From NCBI GenBank assembly GCA_021229015.1, contig CM037781.1:63211316-63275315 (forward strand): DNA of 64,000 nt. The letters are read 5' to 3'. The notes beneath the pieces were generated by a model that was given only the letters and a program-made list of their open reading frames with translations, did not search any database and had not been told where the DNA came from. Shown in pieces: positions 1-9,973 of this stretch. This DNA comes from Solen grandis. Its lineage: Eukaryota > Mollusca > Bivalvia > Adapedonta > Solenidae. Each line of letters opens with the position of its first letter. The stretch's first letter is position 1. A program made the position numbers and the translations under genes.

Positions 1-433
1 AACTTCGTCACACGTACACACATAACCTCAGATACAAAAGTAGTATTTAAGTAGTAGTAGCTTTGATTTAACACATTACATAAAAATGGAACAAATATGC
101 AATCAATAAATCTTAACAAAAATACTGTACTTATACAAAATTTGCATTACACGCAATTTATGCAAAGCCAATTTCAACAATGACATGTAATCAATCAAAT
201 AATGCACAATTACCCCTACTATTTAACCTGAGGAGTGAATAACCAGTATCATAATAACCAACTTTTTAAGTTTAAACATCTCTAAGGTACTAAATACTTG
301 GCATGTTAAACAATAGCAGTCCATATAAGTAAAATGTTTCTTTGAGCAATACAAAGTAAATGGTCTTACAATACCAAAAATAGAGTTAAACAATCAATTT
401 TACAGTAAAACGGTATGATGACAGTTATTTCCT
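1..433. other. AT-rich non-coding stretch
   Basis: No convincing coding frame, splice-flanked exon or inverted repeat was seen. It lies beyond the zinc-finger relic on the side where a 3' LTR of the neighbouring gypsy element might be expected. I found no sequence here that repeats upstream of gag, so no LTR is called. Confidence 0.5.
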
Positions 434-1240
434 TTATGACTTCTTGGTTACATTGGATCGTATACTTGGTCCTTTTTCCTCCTCCTCCAAACAGGGACGC
501 TTCTCATACCTAGCACTCGCTTCTCCTCTGATGCTTTGTCGCTTCTTTCCTCCCGGTTGTTGGATGGCACATACGCCGGTACTGGAGAGGATGCTAAGGG
601 AGTATACCTTCCTGACTAGATTACACCCGTCGCTGACACAGGGGTTGCCACATATTCTACACATGGCGACAACAGGGATGTTGTCGACAGACAGGGCCGC
701 ATGGGGTCATATGGCTGCATGGTATTGGCTACAGCGGTACTCGCTGACTTCGGGACCGGAAGTGGCTGCTGTTCTATTGATGAGGACTTGGTTACATTGG
801 GCCGTCAGTGCGTCTGGCGTCACCCTGACAGTCACCAGGTCCTGGTTGGTGGACTTGACCGGTGCTGACTCCTCGAATGGATCGGATGGCCTCGAAAAGT
901 GATTCATGATGTGGTCCTCCATCAACGCTTGTCGGTTATCGATGCCCTCAAGGATCTACCGTGGTTGTGGGTTGGAAACAAGATACTGCCTTCCGGAAGA
1001 ACTGGCCCCAAGTGCATCTGCCAGCATAAGGTGCCGTCTGTACCCTGTCAGGTGTTTTTCAAGTTGGTCTTTGGTAAGGCACCTGAACATGCAGAGACTA
1101 CAATCCAAGCTCGTCCAAGCTAAGGTGATGTTTTAATATGTGATCCATCACACGGTATCTCTTTGCGATGTAGGACAGCTTTCGACCACTGCAGTGCATG
1201 CACGCATACAGCTTCCCTCTTCTTACTGCTTTGCTGTTGG
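434..1240 (-). pseudogene. Broken C2H2 zinc-finger sequence of a molluscan repeat-associated family
   Basis: Minus-strand translation shows two zinc-finger-like modules. The first, near 1209-1125, begins YACMHC and ends in a His-rich MDHILKHHL. The second, 1102-1031, is a clean C-x2-C-x12-H-x5-H finger reading CSLCMFRC…LEKHLTGYRRH. A C-terminal tail follows (NHFSRPSDPFEE…, then a Cys-rich CRICGNPCVSDGC) and runs to a stop near 434. The copy is broken: the fingers lie in different frames, and in-frame stops fall after the second finger (around 946) and at about 704. I recall similar 'CSLCMFRC…TGY+RH' fingers as a high-copy group in bivalve gene predictions; that family statement is memory, not a search. 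It may belong to the gypsy element next door as an extra downstream ORF, or be an independent relic. Zinc fingers usually bind nucleic acid, but no function is claimed for this copy. Confidence 0.6.
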
Positions 1241-1680
1241 GTTCCATTGCGGTCTGCAAATACATGGAAAGGGATCCTCAAAGAAATGGTAACATAACGG
1301 ATTGATAGGGTTGCTTGTAGCCCAACTGCTATTACGCGCGGGAAAAGTCGTCGGTTAATTTTCTGTCGCGAATCAGAGGATGCATTAAAATCGTTTGTAT
1401 ATCGGTAACTGTTTTGCGACGCGCGCGCCACGGATGTCTGCGTCTGGTGATGAAAGTAATTTAAACTCTGGCTCTTCTTTTACAGGGGTTGCATTATAAA
1501 ATATCAACTTGAAATTGTTTGCAATAGATGATTTACTATGCTACTTGTACATATATTAAACTGACCATACATATTCATGAACTTATCTAGGACATGAAGC
1601 TAACTGTTCCCGTCTTGGCGGTCTACTGGCTTATTGGCTACATCTTGTTGATTGGTTTTCCAGCTTGCGTGGCAGTGATT
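1241..1680. other. Spacer between zinc-finger relic and integrase end
   Basis: About 440 bases with a weak open frame on the minus strand (to 1431) that shows no recognisable domain. A pyrimidine-rich stretch occurs near 1467-1482. No LTR boundaries could be fixed here. Confidence 0.4.
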
Positions 1681-2426
1681 TTACCCTTTTTGGTGCATTA
1701 ACTTCTTAAGTTTGTCGTGATGGGCCATTCTTCGTCCACCTCGAGGGTCGATTTGAACATTAAATGTCACAGCAGACAACTTCTCTACTATTACATATGG
1801 ACCATCGAATCTTCTCTCTAGCTTGAGGGCAACTCCTACCTTCCTTGCCTCATAAAGCAGCCATACCACATCACCTACTTGGTAATTATGTAAATAGGCT
1901 CGTGCATCATAATGGTCTTTATTTCGCTTAGCGCTTACTCCCATATACTGACGTGCTACTCTGTGCGCCTTAAGCATTCGATCCCTGATCTTTTGAACAT
2001 GAACAACTTCAGACACTGGCCCCTTGCTCATTGCATATCCATGGATCAAATCAGCAGGTATCCTGACCTCTCTCCCCAGACACATTAGGTTGGGCGTTAG
2101 TTTTGTTGTCTCATTTGGAGAGGCCCTAGAAGCCCCAGCTAGGCAACCTACATAGCAATCCCAGTCACTCTGTTAAACTATGTAAGCCTTTATCATTTTT
2201 ATTATACTTCGATAAAACCTTTCACACTGGCCATTTGCTTTTTGTTTCGTGGTGCAGTTCTACTCTTTCGGATTTCAACCAATTTACATAGGTCTTTAAA
2301 CAGCTTGCTTTCAAAGGTCGTTCCCAAGTCTGTGTGTATTGACAGAGGACAGCCCCACCGTGCAATAAACTCATTGGCGATATTGAGAGCACAAGTATCT
2401 GCGTGCTGCGAGGAGGCCTGAAGTAC
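1681..2426 (-). pseudogene. Integrase core and C-terminal region of the gypsy element
   Basis: After the TAG the same frame reads QASSQHADTCALNIANEFIA, then SIHTDLGTTFES with the second catalytic Asp at 2328-2330. A frameshift near 2240 precedes ANGQCERFYRS, with the catalytic Glu at 2221-2223, so all three D-D-E residues remain in broken frames. A stop near 2175 comes before the C-terminal segment (2085-1681). That segment shows DHYDARAYLHNYQVGDVVWLL and RFDGPYVIVEKL, the usual GPF/Y-type tail, and ends HQKG-stop. Confidence 0.88.
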
Positions 2427-3542
2427 CTAGACATATTTTGTAAAATGGTCTGTTAGTACCATGATGTAACGGTTCCCATTGGCAGTTATGGGGAGTAGGC
2501 AAAGAAAATCAATAGCCAATGTGTCCCAGGGTGCGCCACTACGCAAGCAACCCAATGGAGCCTTTCGCTTTTTGATAGGCTCTGCGTTGGCTGCACATAC
2601 GTCCCAGGCACGCATATGGAGCCTTACATCTTCCCTTAGCTGAAACCAATAGTATTTTTTCAGTAACTTGTGCTTCGTCTTCTTGAAACCCAGGTAACCT
2701 GCCAATATGTTGTCATGTGCAAGTTTCAGCAGGTCACCCTTCATGTCGTTTGGTACTATCAGCTGGCAGTACACGTCTGTCCCATTCTGTTGTTTTTTTT
2801 TAAAGGTCTTGCACATTACTCCATCTTGTAGAAACAATGAATCCCATAACAACAAATAATGCCTTGCTGCGGGGCTCTCTAATTCTATCTGGGCAAGTTC
2901 AAGTTTTCTGTTGGCCTTTGACGCCTTACACACTACAGCAATATCTGGGTCTGATTCTTGGCATGCTGACAGCTTCTTTGCCGTAATCACCTCAAGCCAT
3001 GGTTTAGTTTTAACAGCAGGATCATCAGCAATTATCCTGACTGGTGTACTTATGCTTTGATCAGGAGTTTTGACCGCACTGTAGGTACTATCAGACAGCA
3101 ACTTTCCCATTTGCCAAAATGATGCCATCAACTCCGCTCGCCTACGGCACTTCTTACATGGCCCGCACTTCAGGGGTTCACTGGTGTCAACATTATTGCA
3201 GTCACAATCCCGTGGATCCTCACACCTAGAGAGAGTGTCACAATGTTTTTGGAGCCTCCCTGGACGGTACTGGATGGCGAAATGGTACTTTTGCCCAAGT
3301 AAGTACTGCCTAAAATACTGCACATAGTATACCACTGCCAGGAGCTCTCTCTCGGTTACACAGTAATTTCGCTCGGCCTTGTTCAACGATCGGCTTGCGT
3401 AAGAGATAACTGTTTCGCGACCTGCCTGCATCTGAGATAAGACTTCACTATCCCCACCCGAGGTATCAACGTCACGGTAGAAGTCTGCCCCGTTATTTAA
3501 TGGATAGCCCATTACATCAGCCAAAATTAGTTTGGACTTCAA
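2427..3542 (-). pseudogene. RNase H and integrase N-terminal half (371 codons open)
   Basis: This is the longest intact piece of the element. Residues 1-105 or so are the RNase H region, with ETVISYASRSLNKAERNY and TERELLAVVYYVQYFRQYL. Residues about 265-325 form the integrase zinc-binding region (LAHDNILAGYLGFKKTKHKLLKKYYW and DVCAANAEPIKK shown in part). In that region one His and one Cys of the usual HHCC set look replaced (AGYLG for the usual AGHLG, and WDVC for CDVC). The catalytic core starts with WDTLAIDFL, whose Asp codon is 2508-2510. The frame ends at a TAG at 2427-2429, and the same frame continues as integrase beyond it. Confidence 0.9.
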
Positions 3543-4573
3543 GCAGTCAAACGCCGTCTGACGTTCAGACGCCCAAAGGAAGGCGACGTCCTTCTTAGTG
3601 AGATCAGTCAGCGGCCTTGCAATTTTGTGAAGTCTTTGATGAAGCGCCTGTAGTAGGATGATGTCGCTACAAACTGCCTAACTTGCTTTGACGTTGTTGG
3701 TTTTACCCAGTAAACCACCTTTGATACATTGGTGGGGTCTGGTCGTACACCATGTTTTGACACAATAATTATGGCCTAAAAAACCACCTCTGACTGGAGT
3801 AGGTTGCATTTGTCAGGCCGCAACTCCCTTCATTCTAGAAAGAAATTCATCAACTCTTCCCATGTGTTCCTGAAAATCTGCGCCATACACAATAATGTCA
3901 TCTACAAAAACTAGACAGGTGTGCCATTGTAGGTCTTTTTAGACCAATTCCATTGTTCGCTGAAAGGTACTGCTGCTATTGCTCAAGCCAAACGGCATCC
4001 TAGTCATTTCAAACAAACCGTATTTACATGTAAATGCGCTTTTCTGAATGTCATCACTCTTCAGGGGGTTTTGGAAGTGTCTGAGGTAAAATCAAAAGAG
4101 CTGAAGAGACTCATCCCTGCCACAGCATCCAGACAATCCTGTACTCTAGGAAAAGGAAATCCAGCCGGCTTCAAAAGAGTGTTGACTTTGCGGTAGTCTA
4201 CATATGGCCGAACTGCACCTGATTTTTTCCGAACAAAATCTGTAGGGCTGGCCCTATACTATAGAGGCGTACTCTTTTGTATCATCCCCTTCTTCAAAAG
4301 GTCCTCTATGGCTGTTTTCTCTTCAGCAGCAAATGCAAGCGGAACACACCTAGATCTTTGATTGATGGGTGCTACATCACCTGTGTTAGTAGGGTGTTCT
4401 GCGAGGTTGGAGAGGCCAATGTCCCATTCACTCTTTGAAAAGGTATCGCTGTATTTATTAAGCAGAACCGCAACTGCACCTCTCTCTTCATGACTTTTCC
4501 CCGCTGTCGATTTCTCAAAAAGACCCTGCAAGTGATCCGATACAGTCTCAGTGACGTGATTTACTGTGCTCAC
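3543..4573 (-). pseudogene. Reverse transcriptase region of the gypsy element
   Basis: The first part (4573-4259) has the N-terminal RT motif HPTNTGDVAPINQRSR, then VPLAFAAEEKTAIEDLLKKG, and ends at a stop. Further along, in broken frames, the catalytic box F-V-D-D is visible at 3897-3908 within LVFVDDIIVYGADF. Pieces such as TYVDYRKVN-like sequence lie near 4190-4200. The segment is interrupted by several frame changes between 4258 and 3543. Confidence 0.88.
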
Positions 4574-4672
4574 ACCAGTGTTCCCACTCTTCTTACACTA
4601 CACAAGTTTTCCTCCTCACTCACATTCTCCCTGTCAGCTAGGACACATTTCTCTCTATCTGCTCAGCTTTGC

Positions 4673-5504
4673 CTATATGGGCATTTTGCCGCAGCACAAA
4701 GGATTAAGTATCCTACCTTTACAAGTCGGTCCCCTGTTTATGTCTACCAACGTTGAAACCATGACCAACTGGTAGTTCTCAGTGAAGTTTTCATTTGCTT
4801 CGACAAGGTACTCCGCAGCCCTCTCACAGTCATCCATCTCTTCCCTTTCTGCATACACAATGACTATCGCCTCAGCCTTACCCGAAACACATATGTCATC
4901 TGCAACTCTTACTCGTCTTGACCTTGTCCTCTTACCCACTTGGAGACAAGGGATCTCTATACCCTCTAGAACTATCAACCTCTTGCTCAATAGCAAGTCT
5001 GCTGCTCCCTTATCACCATCCATCAATATATCAAACCCCAGAAGAGCCTCGTCTTCTATATCAGCAACCACCAGTTCATGTACTCTACAATACGTCCCTA
5101 GAGCGACACTGAACTCTGCTTTGCTGCCCAGCTCCTTTATTGGTGACTCGTTTGCACCTCGCAGACTGCAGGATTTCTTTAATGTTGGCCTCCTGCTTCT
5201 CTCCATCTTCTCATGGACTCATGTCGACAACACTGACATTGCCGCACCTGTGTCTGCAGTTACCAACAACTTGACCCCCTCTATTTCCCCTTGCACATAG
5301 ACCCCGTCACAAAGTCCTTTATTTTCCTTAAGCACTTGTCCAGTCTCCTTTATTTGGCCTCTATCCTCTAACTGGACCGGCTCTTGGTCACTGGAGTGGG
5401 TCTCCTGAAATTTAAAGTCTGATTTTCTTTCGGTGCATTTACCTCCCTCTCTCTGTTCAAGCCATCGCCTCTCCAATTTCTGTTTCCTGATGCATCCTGC
5501 ATCC
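4673..5504 (-). pseudogene. Aspartic protease region of the gypsy element
   Basis: The minus strand carries LLVTADTGAAMSVLST, with the catalytic D-T-G-A at 5243-5254. A second segment in the next frame has EALLGFDILMDG, matching the ILGxDxL strand that follows the flap in retropepsins. The two parts are separated by a stop and frame change around 5207-5218. The protease would cut the gag-pol polyprotein in an intact element. Confidence 0.85.
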
Positions 5505-5556
5505 TCTTTTCCGGACAATCCCTCGCATAGTGGCATATACCATGACAACTAAATCA
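5505..5556 (-). pseudogene. Nucleocapsid zinc knuckle with first Cys codon lost
   Basis: The minus strand reads FSCHGICHYARDCP. This fits the C-x2-C-x4-H-x4-C knuckle except that the first cysteine position is a TGA stop at 5554-5556, one base away from either Cys codon. The frame upstream of the stop is continuous with basic residues typical of this region. Zinc knuckles of gag bind the element RNA. The substitution is direct evidence that the copy is dead. Confidence 0.75.
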
Positions 5557-6835
5557 CTCTATCGGTCTCCTACTTTGTACTCTTGGTTTCCTAGCCTGTA
5601 CAGCTCTTTGAGCCTCTTCTAACTTTCCTAGCCTCTCCAAGATTTTCATCACGAAATTCTCATTGTCGGTTTCATTATTGCCCTTCAGCGTTGTTCCCCA
5701 AGTATTGGTACCAGTCTGCGACCTTGCCCTCATTTACCTTTTCACCCGGCACTGCTAATCTTGTTGTCCTATATTTCCAATCTGTGTTCCAGCTATTGCG
5801 CGTGTGCATAAAGTTTAGAACATGGTATATAGCTTCATCTACTGTCTCCGGTTCCTTGTGAAATTCAACTTCAAATCTTATCTCATCGTCCCTAAGCCCA
5901 TCCAAAAATTTCCGAACTAAATCTTCCTCTCTAGTTCTTTTGTCTCTATACCCATGTACTTTATCGTACAACATTTGTGGTCTGCAGCATACTCCTCAGC
6001 TGTCTCTCAAGTCTTCTGATTCCGCCGACTAAATTTTCCCGCAAATGCCCTGCTCGTTTCCACCACTCTGACCCGATTTGAATCTCCTTGATTACTTCCC
6101 GGTAACTTCTTAATGCTTCTCTTGGTAGTTGTCCATACAGAAATTGTGCAGCTTGACCTTCTATGCGTGGCAGAAGATGATCCAGACGATCTTCAACATT
6201 CCATTGTGCCTCTCTGCAATTGCCTCGAACGTGGCTACCCACACCGTCCATTCCTCCTTTCCTGTAAAAGCTAGGATCTTAATATTGCTGCTTATTCGAT
6301 TGACATTCCCCCCTGTTTGTTCCAACGGATGCATTCTATGACCAACCTGCAGTTCGTAACCTCCACAGCCATCTACCCTATGTTCAAATGCTGAGACCCT
6401 TGGACCGGCAGAGTTAGAGTTGTCATTGAGCTTTGCCATGCCTGATTGCAACTACACTGCCCCCCCCCCCCCCCCCCCCCCCCCATTCCTATAGTCGAAC
6501 GGGCCTCTGGCCATCTGAGGCTCAGATCCACCATTTGTGACATTCATCATAACACCACTAGCATCGTTCATTGACCCATTATGTTGCGGAATGTTGACAT
6601 TACTTTGAGGCATTGCCTGTTTCAGTACCTAAAGCTAGGACACGACCTCCTTCAAAATACCCGAGATGTCATATAGAACGTTTGTCTGATTTACTAGGCC
6701 TTGATTATTAAACGTCGTGCTTGCCGGATGGTGTGTTAGCCCTTTGTTGCATATTACTTTGTTCAGGCCTTGTGTCACATTGTATATGGCTTGACGATTC
6801 TGCTGAGGTATCGTAGGCTGCTAAGTTTTGCATGC
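5557..6835 (-). pseudogene. gag region of the gypsy element
   Basis: Several overlapping minus-strand frames (about 6451-6161, 6251-5961 and 5974-5675) carry a gag-like helical segment: a Trp-rich WTVWVATFEAIAERH stretch, then RLDHLLPRIEGQAAQFLYGQ. An N-terminal part rich in Asn, Gln and Gly extends to a Met codon near 6835. A stop interrupts that part near 6711. The frames overlap instead of joining, so at least two indels have occurred. In intact elements gag forms the particle shell that packages the element RNA; here only the trace remains. The 25-C tract lies inside this region. Confidence 0.8.
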
Positions 6836-7046
6836 TGAATGGAAGAGGAATTGTCTGCTTACATATCATTGAAAATATTTCAAATCTATGAGCACAAACC
6901 CAATATTAACATCAAGGACAAGAATCAAAGCGTAATATTTGATACATCTTTTTTTTACGTTAATAATTAAACAAACTTAGATACAATGGTATGAATCATA
7001 TTGATTAAGTTCCGATACCCGAAACAAGGAATAATAATTAAAGGCA

Positions 7047-7186
7047 TTAGATGAAATAATGATGAAGCAACCTTTTAAATGACTGCACGTTTGTTGCCGA
7101 TTTAATACAATTAGGCAAACCATTCCATAATAAAGCGCCTGTATATCCAAAACTTTTCTTTAAGAATTCTGTGTTCGGATTATCAT
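7047..7186 (-). pseudogene. 3' end of a non-LTR retrotransposon ORF2
   Basis: The minus strand reads FGYTGALLWNGLPNCIKSA, then TNVQSFKRLLHHYFI and a stop at 7047-7049. This is the typical C-terminal block of jockey/CR1-like ORF2 proteins (LWNxLPxxIK…SFKxxL). A stop lies directly upstream of the open stretch, so only the last 40 or so codons are readable. The clade cannot be settled from this short piece. It is a decayed fragment, not a host gene. Confidence 0.75.
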
Positions 7187-7214
7187 GTTAATTTGTTGTT
7201 TGCTTGATATCTTA

Positions 7215-7510
7215 AATAATTGTTATTGTTATTGTAGCAACTTTTGTGAAGGTTCACCCAAGGATCGTTAAGTTTTCTTTTTTTTTTCTGTTGCCATGGC
7301 AACCAGAGTTCTGCATGGATAAGGTTTATTTAAGCAACTTTCGTGAAGGTTCACCCAAGAATCATCCCTGCAAAGTTTAATCAAATTTTGTCAAGTGGTT
7401 TCAGAGAAGATGTCATTTAAAGCAAATTGTTGACGACGACGGACGTCGGGTGATCACAAAAGCTCACCTTGAGGTCATAGTGCTCAGGTGAGTGAAAAAT
7501 GATCATAGTT
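7215..7510. repeat. Bivalve interspersed repeat with 'AGCTCACCTTGAG…CTCAGGTGAG' end
   Basis: A direct repeat of 'CTTTCGTGAAGGTTCACCCA' type occurs near 7237 and 7338. The sequence then reads through GACGACGGACG to a small inverted pair, AGCTCACCTTGAG and CTCAGGTGAG, at 7464-7494. Related sequence appears in opposite orientation near 32505-32720. This end structure is common in bivalve genomes as I know them. Confidence 0.6.
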
Positions 7511-7639
7511 GACATGTCATGTTGAAATTTACCGTCGCTGCGACATTAGCGATATCCAATTTATTTATTTATGGTGGAGAAATACCACAAGAACACAGAA
7601 CCACCAACCTACCAGAAATCAGCTAGTATGCTTTTTTAA

Positions 7640-7793
7640 GGTAAATTCCCTGCAATGGTTCCACTAAGTCTTGGACCACTAAACCTATACCAAGATAACC
7701 AAGGTACCCTAATAAAACATTAGGAAACCTTGGTTATCTCCGTAATAGGCCATGAAGTCCGAAATGTAGCGGAACCATTACAGGAACTTTACC
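7640..7793. mobile_element. Short MITE with TTAA flanks
   Basis: The inverted ends read GGTAAATTCCCTGCAATGG on the left and, reverse-complemented, GGTAAAGTTCCTGTAATGG on the right. They are bounded on both sides by TTAA (7636-7639 and 7794-7797). An inner inverted pair (ATAACCAAGG … CCTTGGTTAT) gives it a hairpin form. TTAA duplication is the mark of piggyBac- and Kolobok-type transposition. There is no coding capacity in 154 bp. Confidence 0.75.
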
Positions 7794-7799
7794 TTAAGT

Positions 7800-8712
7800 A
7801 AAATCAGAGTGACCCTGCCGTGCGGTGAAGGAATGGGTAACAGTGATTTCAAACATCGCATAAATATGTCTCGGAATCACATACTAAAGTAGACAAGGCT
7901 CATCGAATCAAATGTGTTTTTTTTTAATAAATCTAGTTGAAAAAACAAAATAAAACAACAGCAACACCTTACTTTGTTTCGTGTAGTGTCCTATATTCTC
8001 CATAATTACATCTGTTTACAGGATCACGGTCGTCATTTCGTGTAATATCCGGTTTAAAAATGCATTGTTCGTACTGGCGAACTTTGAAATATTATCTGAA
8101 AACAAATAGTTTCCACAATATTAATTGGATATGTTCGTGTCGCTTAGATTTTATATTTACTTTAGTCTGTTGTCGTAGTTTTTAAAAAAAATATTTATCA
8201 CACTTTTTAAGTTCCATTATGTAACTTACATCTGAAGCAGATGATAGGCAACTAATTTTGTAAAATGGCTCTTATTTATAGTTATAATAATAGTAAAGTT
8301 AATAAAATATTTCAGTTATATAAAGACAATAACAAACTGTCCCAGTGCAATGCTTAAACATAAAAGCGTAATACAGACAATCTGCCTAGTGGGCAGATCG
8401 ATAAATGTACTGATTGATTATACATAAACACGTGTACGGGCTAAGGTATGCTGGAGAGCACAAAAGCAAGCGATGGTCAATAATTAGACACATATATACA
8501 TCTGTGTGAGAGAAGCAAGCACAAAGCAAACTACATGTAATTTGTTACACACATCCCACCAAGATCTGATTCTAGCTGACCAGTGTATGTGATCATATAC
8601 GTAATGGTAAACCTGGCAGTAAGAATTTTGCTAAGTCAGGAATATGAATTGGCCATTTTTGGAGAACAGTCCTTAGAAACCACCTACCAAGTTACTAATC
8701 TAATTACCCTAG
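7800..8712. other. AT-rich intergenic or intronic stretch
   Basis: No domain-bearing frame, tandem repeat or paired inverted ends were seen. A plus-strand open frame near 8583-8786 runs into the candidate exon below but in a different frame. Confidence 0.4.
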
Positions 8713-8803
8713 TTCATTATCACGGTGCGGACAGTCAATATAAATACAGAAGACGAAATCAAAAATCTTCAGACAGAAATATCTGATGAGAAATTCGTCT
8801 TAG
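8713..8803 (+). CDS. Candidate internal exon of unknown gene
   Basis: An acceptor-like ACCCTAG at 8706-8712 is followed by a fully open 91-base stretch: FIITVRTVNINTED, then EIKNLQTEISDEKFVL. It ends TTAG directly before a consensus donor GTAAGT at 8804. The peptide looks natural (amphipathic, Glu/Asp/Lys rich), but I do not recognise a family. The last 29 bases recur with one mismatch at 9201-9229 without a donor. The exon could belong to a plus-strand gene whose other exons I could not find, or be chance. Confidence 0.3.
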
Positions 8804-9429
8804 GTAAGTGTATTTAATTAATCTGTTGTTCTTCTCTAAAAATCAGCTTTTGCTTCTATTGTATTTATTTTTATTTACACTGAACTTTTATAATAATCAC
8901 TTAGATCAACTGGGGTAGACTTGTTGTCTCTCGTTGCTAGTTAAGATTGAGTGTTTTTGCATGGAAATATTATACTTGATTCTAATTTGTATGTTCAACA
9001 TCTTGTTCATGAATGTCATTTGATTTCTATTAAAATAATGTTTCCATCATATTTTATTTATATTAAAAATGTTAATGATGTTAAAATGTTAATTCACATA
9101 TTTATATGCAATTAAGATATTAATTTAGTATAAGTGTGTAATGTTTTGCTGTGTGTGTTTATTATAGGTTGTATTAAATAAAAATGATTTTAATAAAGAT
9201 AGAAATATCTGAAGAGAAATTCGTCTTAGCTTTCAGATTACTCCTTGAAATCGATAGTTGTCCGTGGGGTCCTCTATTTCCCCGGGACTACCTCACGACA
9301 CAGAGTCTAAAATGTCTGAGCTCATGCATGTTGCAGACACGCTATTGTATTCATTTACATGGCAGCACTAAATGAAGCACATATCTCGAGTAAGGCTAAT
9401 ATTGAGTTTCTAAACACATTTGCATACCA
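8804..9429. other. AT-rich stretch with partial exon duplicate
   Basis: Contains the 29-base near copy (9201-9229) of the end of the candidate exon at 8713-8803, inside a 63-codon open frame (9184-9375) with no recognisable domain. Nothing else was seen. Confidence 0.35.
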
Positions 9430-9572
9430 GGCCCCGTGTTCTTGGAAATACATAAATACGATCTAAGGGCTCAAATTTGAGTATCATACTCAAATCCCTA
9501 TTGAACCTAAAGGGCATAGTTTGAGTTTGAGTATAAAAATCCTACTTAAGTTATTTTCGAGAACACGGGGCC
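9430..9572. mobile_element. 143-bp MITE with GGCCCCGTGTTCT termini
   Basis: The left end GGCCCCGTGTTCTTGGAAAT is mirrored by a right end that reverse-complements to GGCCCCGTGTTCTCGAAAAT. Short direct and inverted copies of CTCAAATTTGAG/TTTGAGTAT lie inside. Target duplications are not clear. It is non-coding. Confidence 0.7.
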
Positions 9573-9705
9573 AGGTATATCAACCAATGTGGCGCACGTA
9601 CATCCGATAATAATACATGCGTGATATATTTTATCATGTAACACGGCCTGGGTAGTTTTCTATAGAAAAAGTGCCCATTCAATTACAGATACCAATTTAA
9701 AATCT

Positions 9706-9960
9706 TGGGGCCGCCGTGGCCAAGCGGTTACAGTCGTGGACTACAAATCTCTCAGCCCCTCACCGCTGTGGGTTCGAATCCCGGTAGGGACTTCGGATTT
9801 TCATGTGAGGAAGCCTTCCAGCTGGCTTGCGGTATGTCGGTGGTTCTACACGGGTACCTCTGTGTACTCGGGGTCTTCCTCCACCTGTAATTAGCTGGGC
9901 GTCGCTATATGATTGAAATACTATCGCAGCGACGGTAAACCCCCAATACAACAACAACAA
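9706..9960 (+). mobile_element. tRNA-derived SINE with perfect target duplication
   Basis: The 5' head is tRNA-like. It has an A box (TGGCCAAGCGG near 9716) and a B box (GGTTCGAATCC near 9771), the internal promoter of RNA polymerase III. A body and a (CAA)n tail follow. The element is flanked by an exact 13-bp duplication, CAATTTAAAATCT, at 9693-9705 and 9961-9973. This proves insertion through target-primed reverse transcription and suggests a recent event. The tail would pair it with a LINE partner; the family name was not determined. Confidence 0.92.
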
Positions 9961-9973
9961 CAATTTAAAATCT

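Larger units (their letters stand above)
1681..6835 (-). mobile_element. Degenerate Ty3/gypsy LTR retrotransposon (internal region)
   Basis: Reading the minus strand from right to left gives the classic Ty3/gypsy order: gag, zinc knuckle, aspartic protease, reverse transcriptase, RNase H, integrase. All parts are recognisable, but they are cut by frameshifts and stops, so this copy cannot encode a full polyprotein. No LTR pair, primer-binding site or polypurine tract could be identified on either side, so the outer limits are those of the coding region only. A 25-base C tract at 6460-6484 (a glycine run on the coding strand) interrupts gag and may be an expanded repeat or an assembly problem. 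The element is an old insertion rather than a host gene. Confidence 0.93.

Noticed and set aside
444..902. 152-codon plus-strand open frame
   Set aside because: It is the antisense of the broken zinc-finger sequence, which has recognisable motifs on the minus strand.
1..1680. LTR of the gypsy element
   Set aside because: No sequence here could be matched to the region upstream of gag, and no TG…CA boundaries with a target duplication were found.
4782..5300. 172-codon plus-strand open frame
   Set aside because: It is a shadow of the protease region of the gypsy element.
9705..9785. Possible functional tRNA gene
   Set aside because: A and B boxes are present, but the sequence is the head of a SINE with body, tail and target duplication, and the cloverleaf is not clean.
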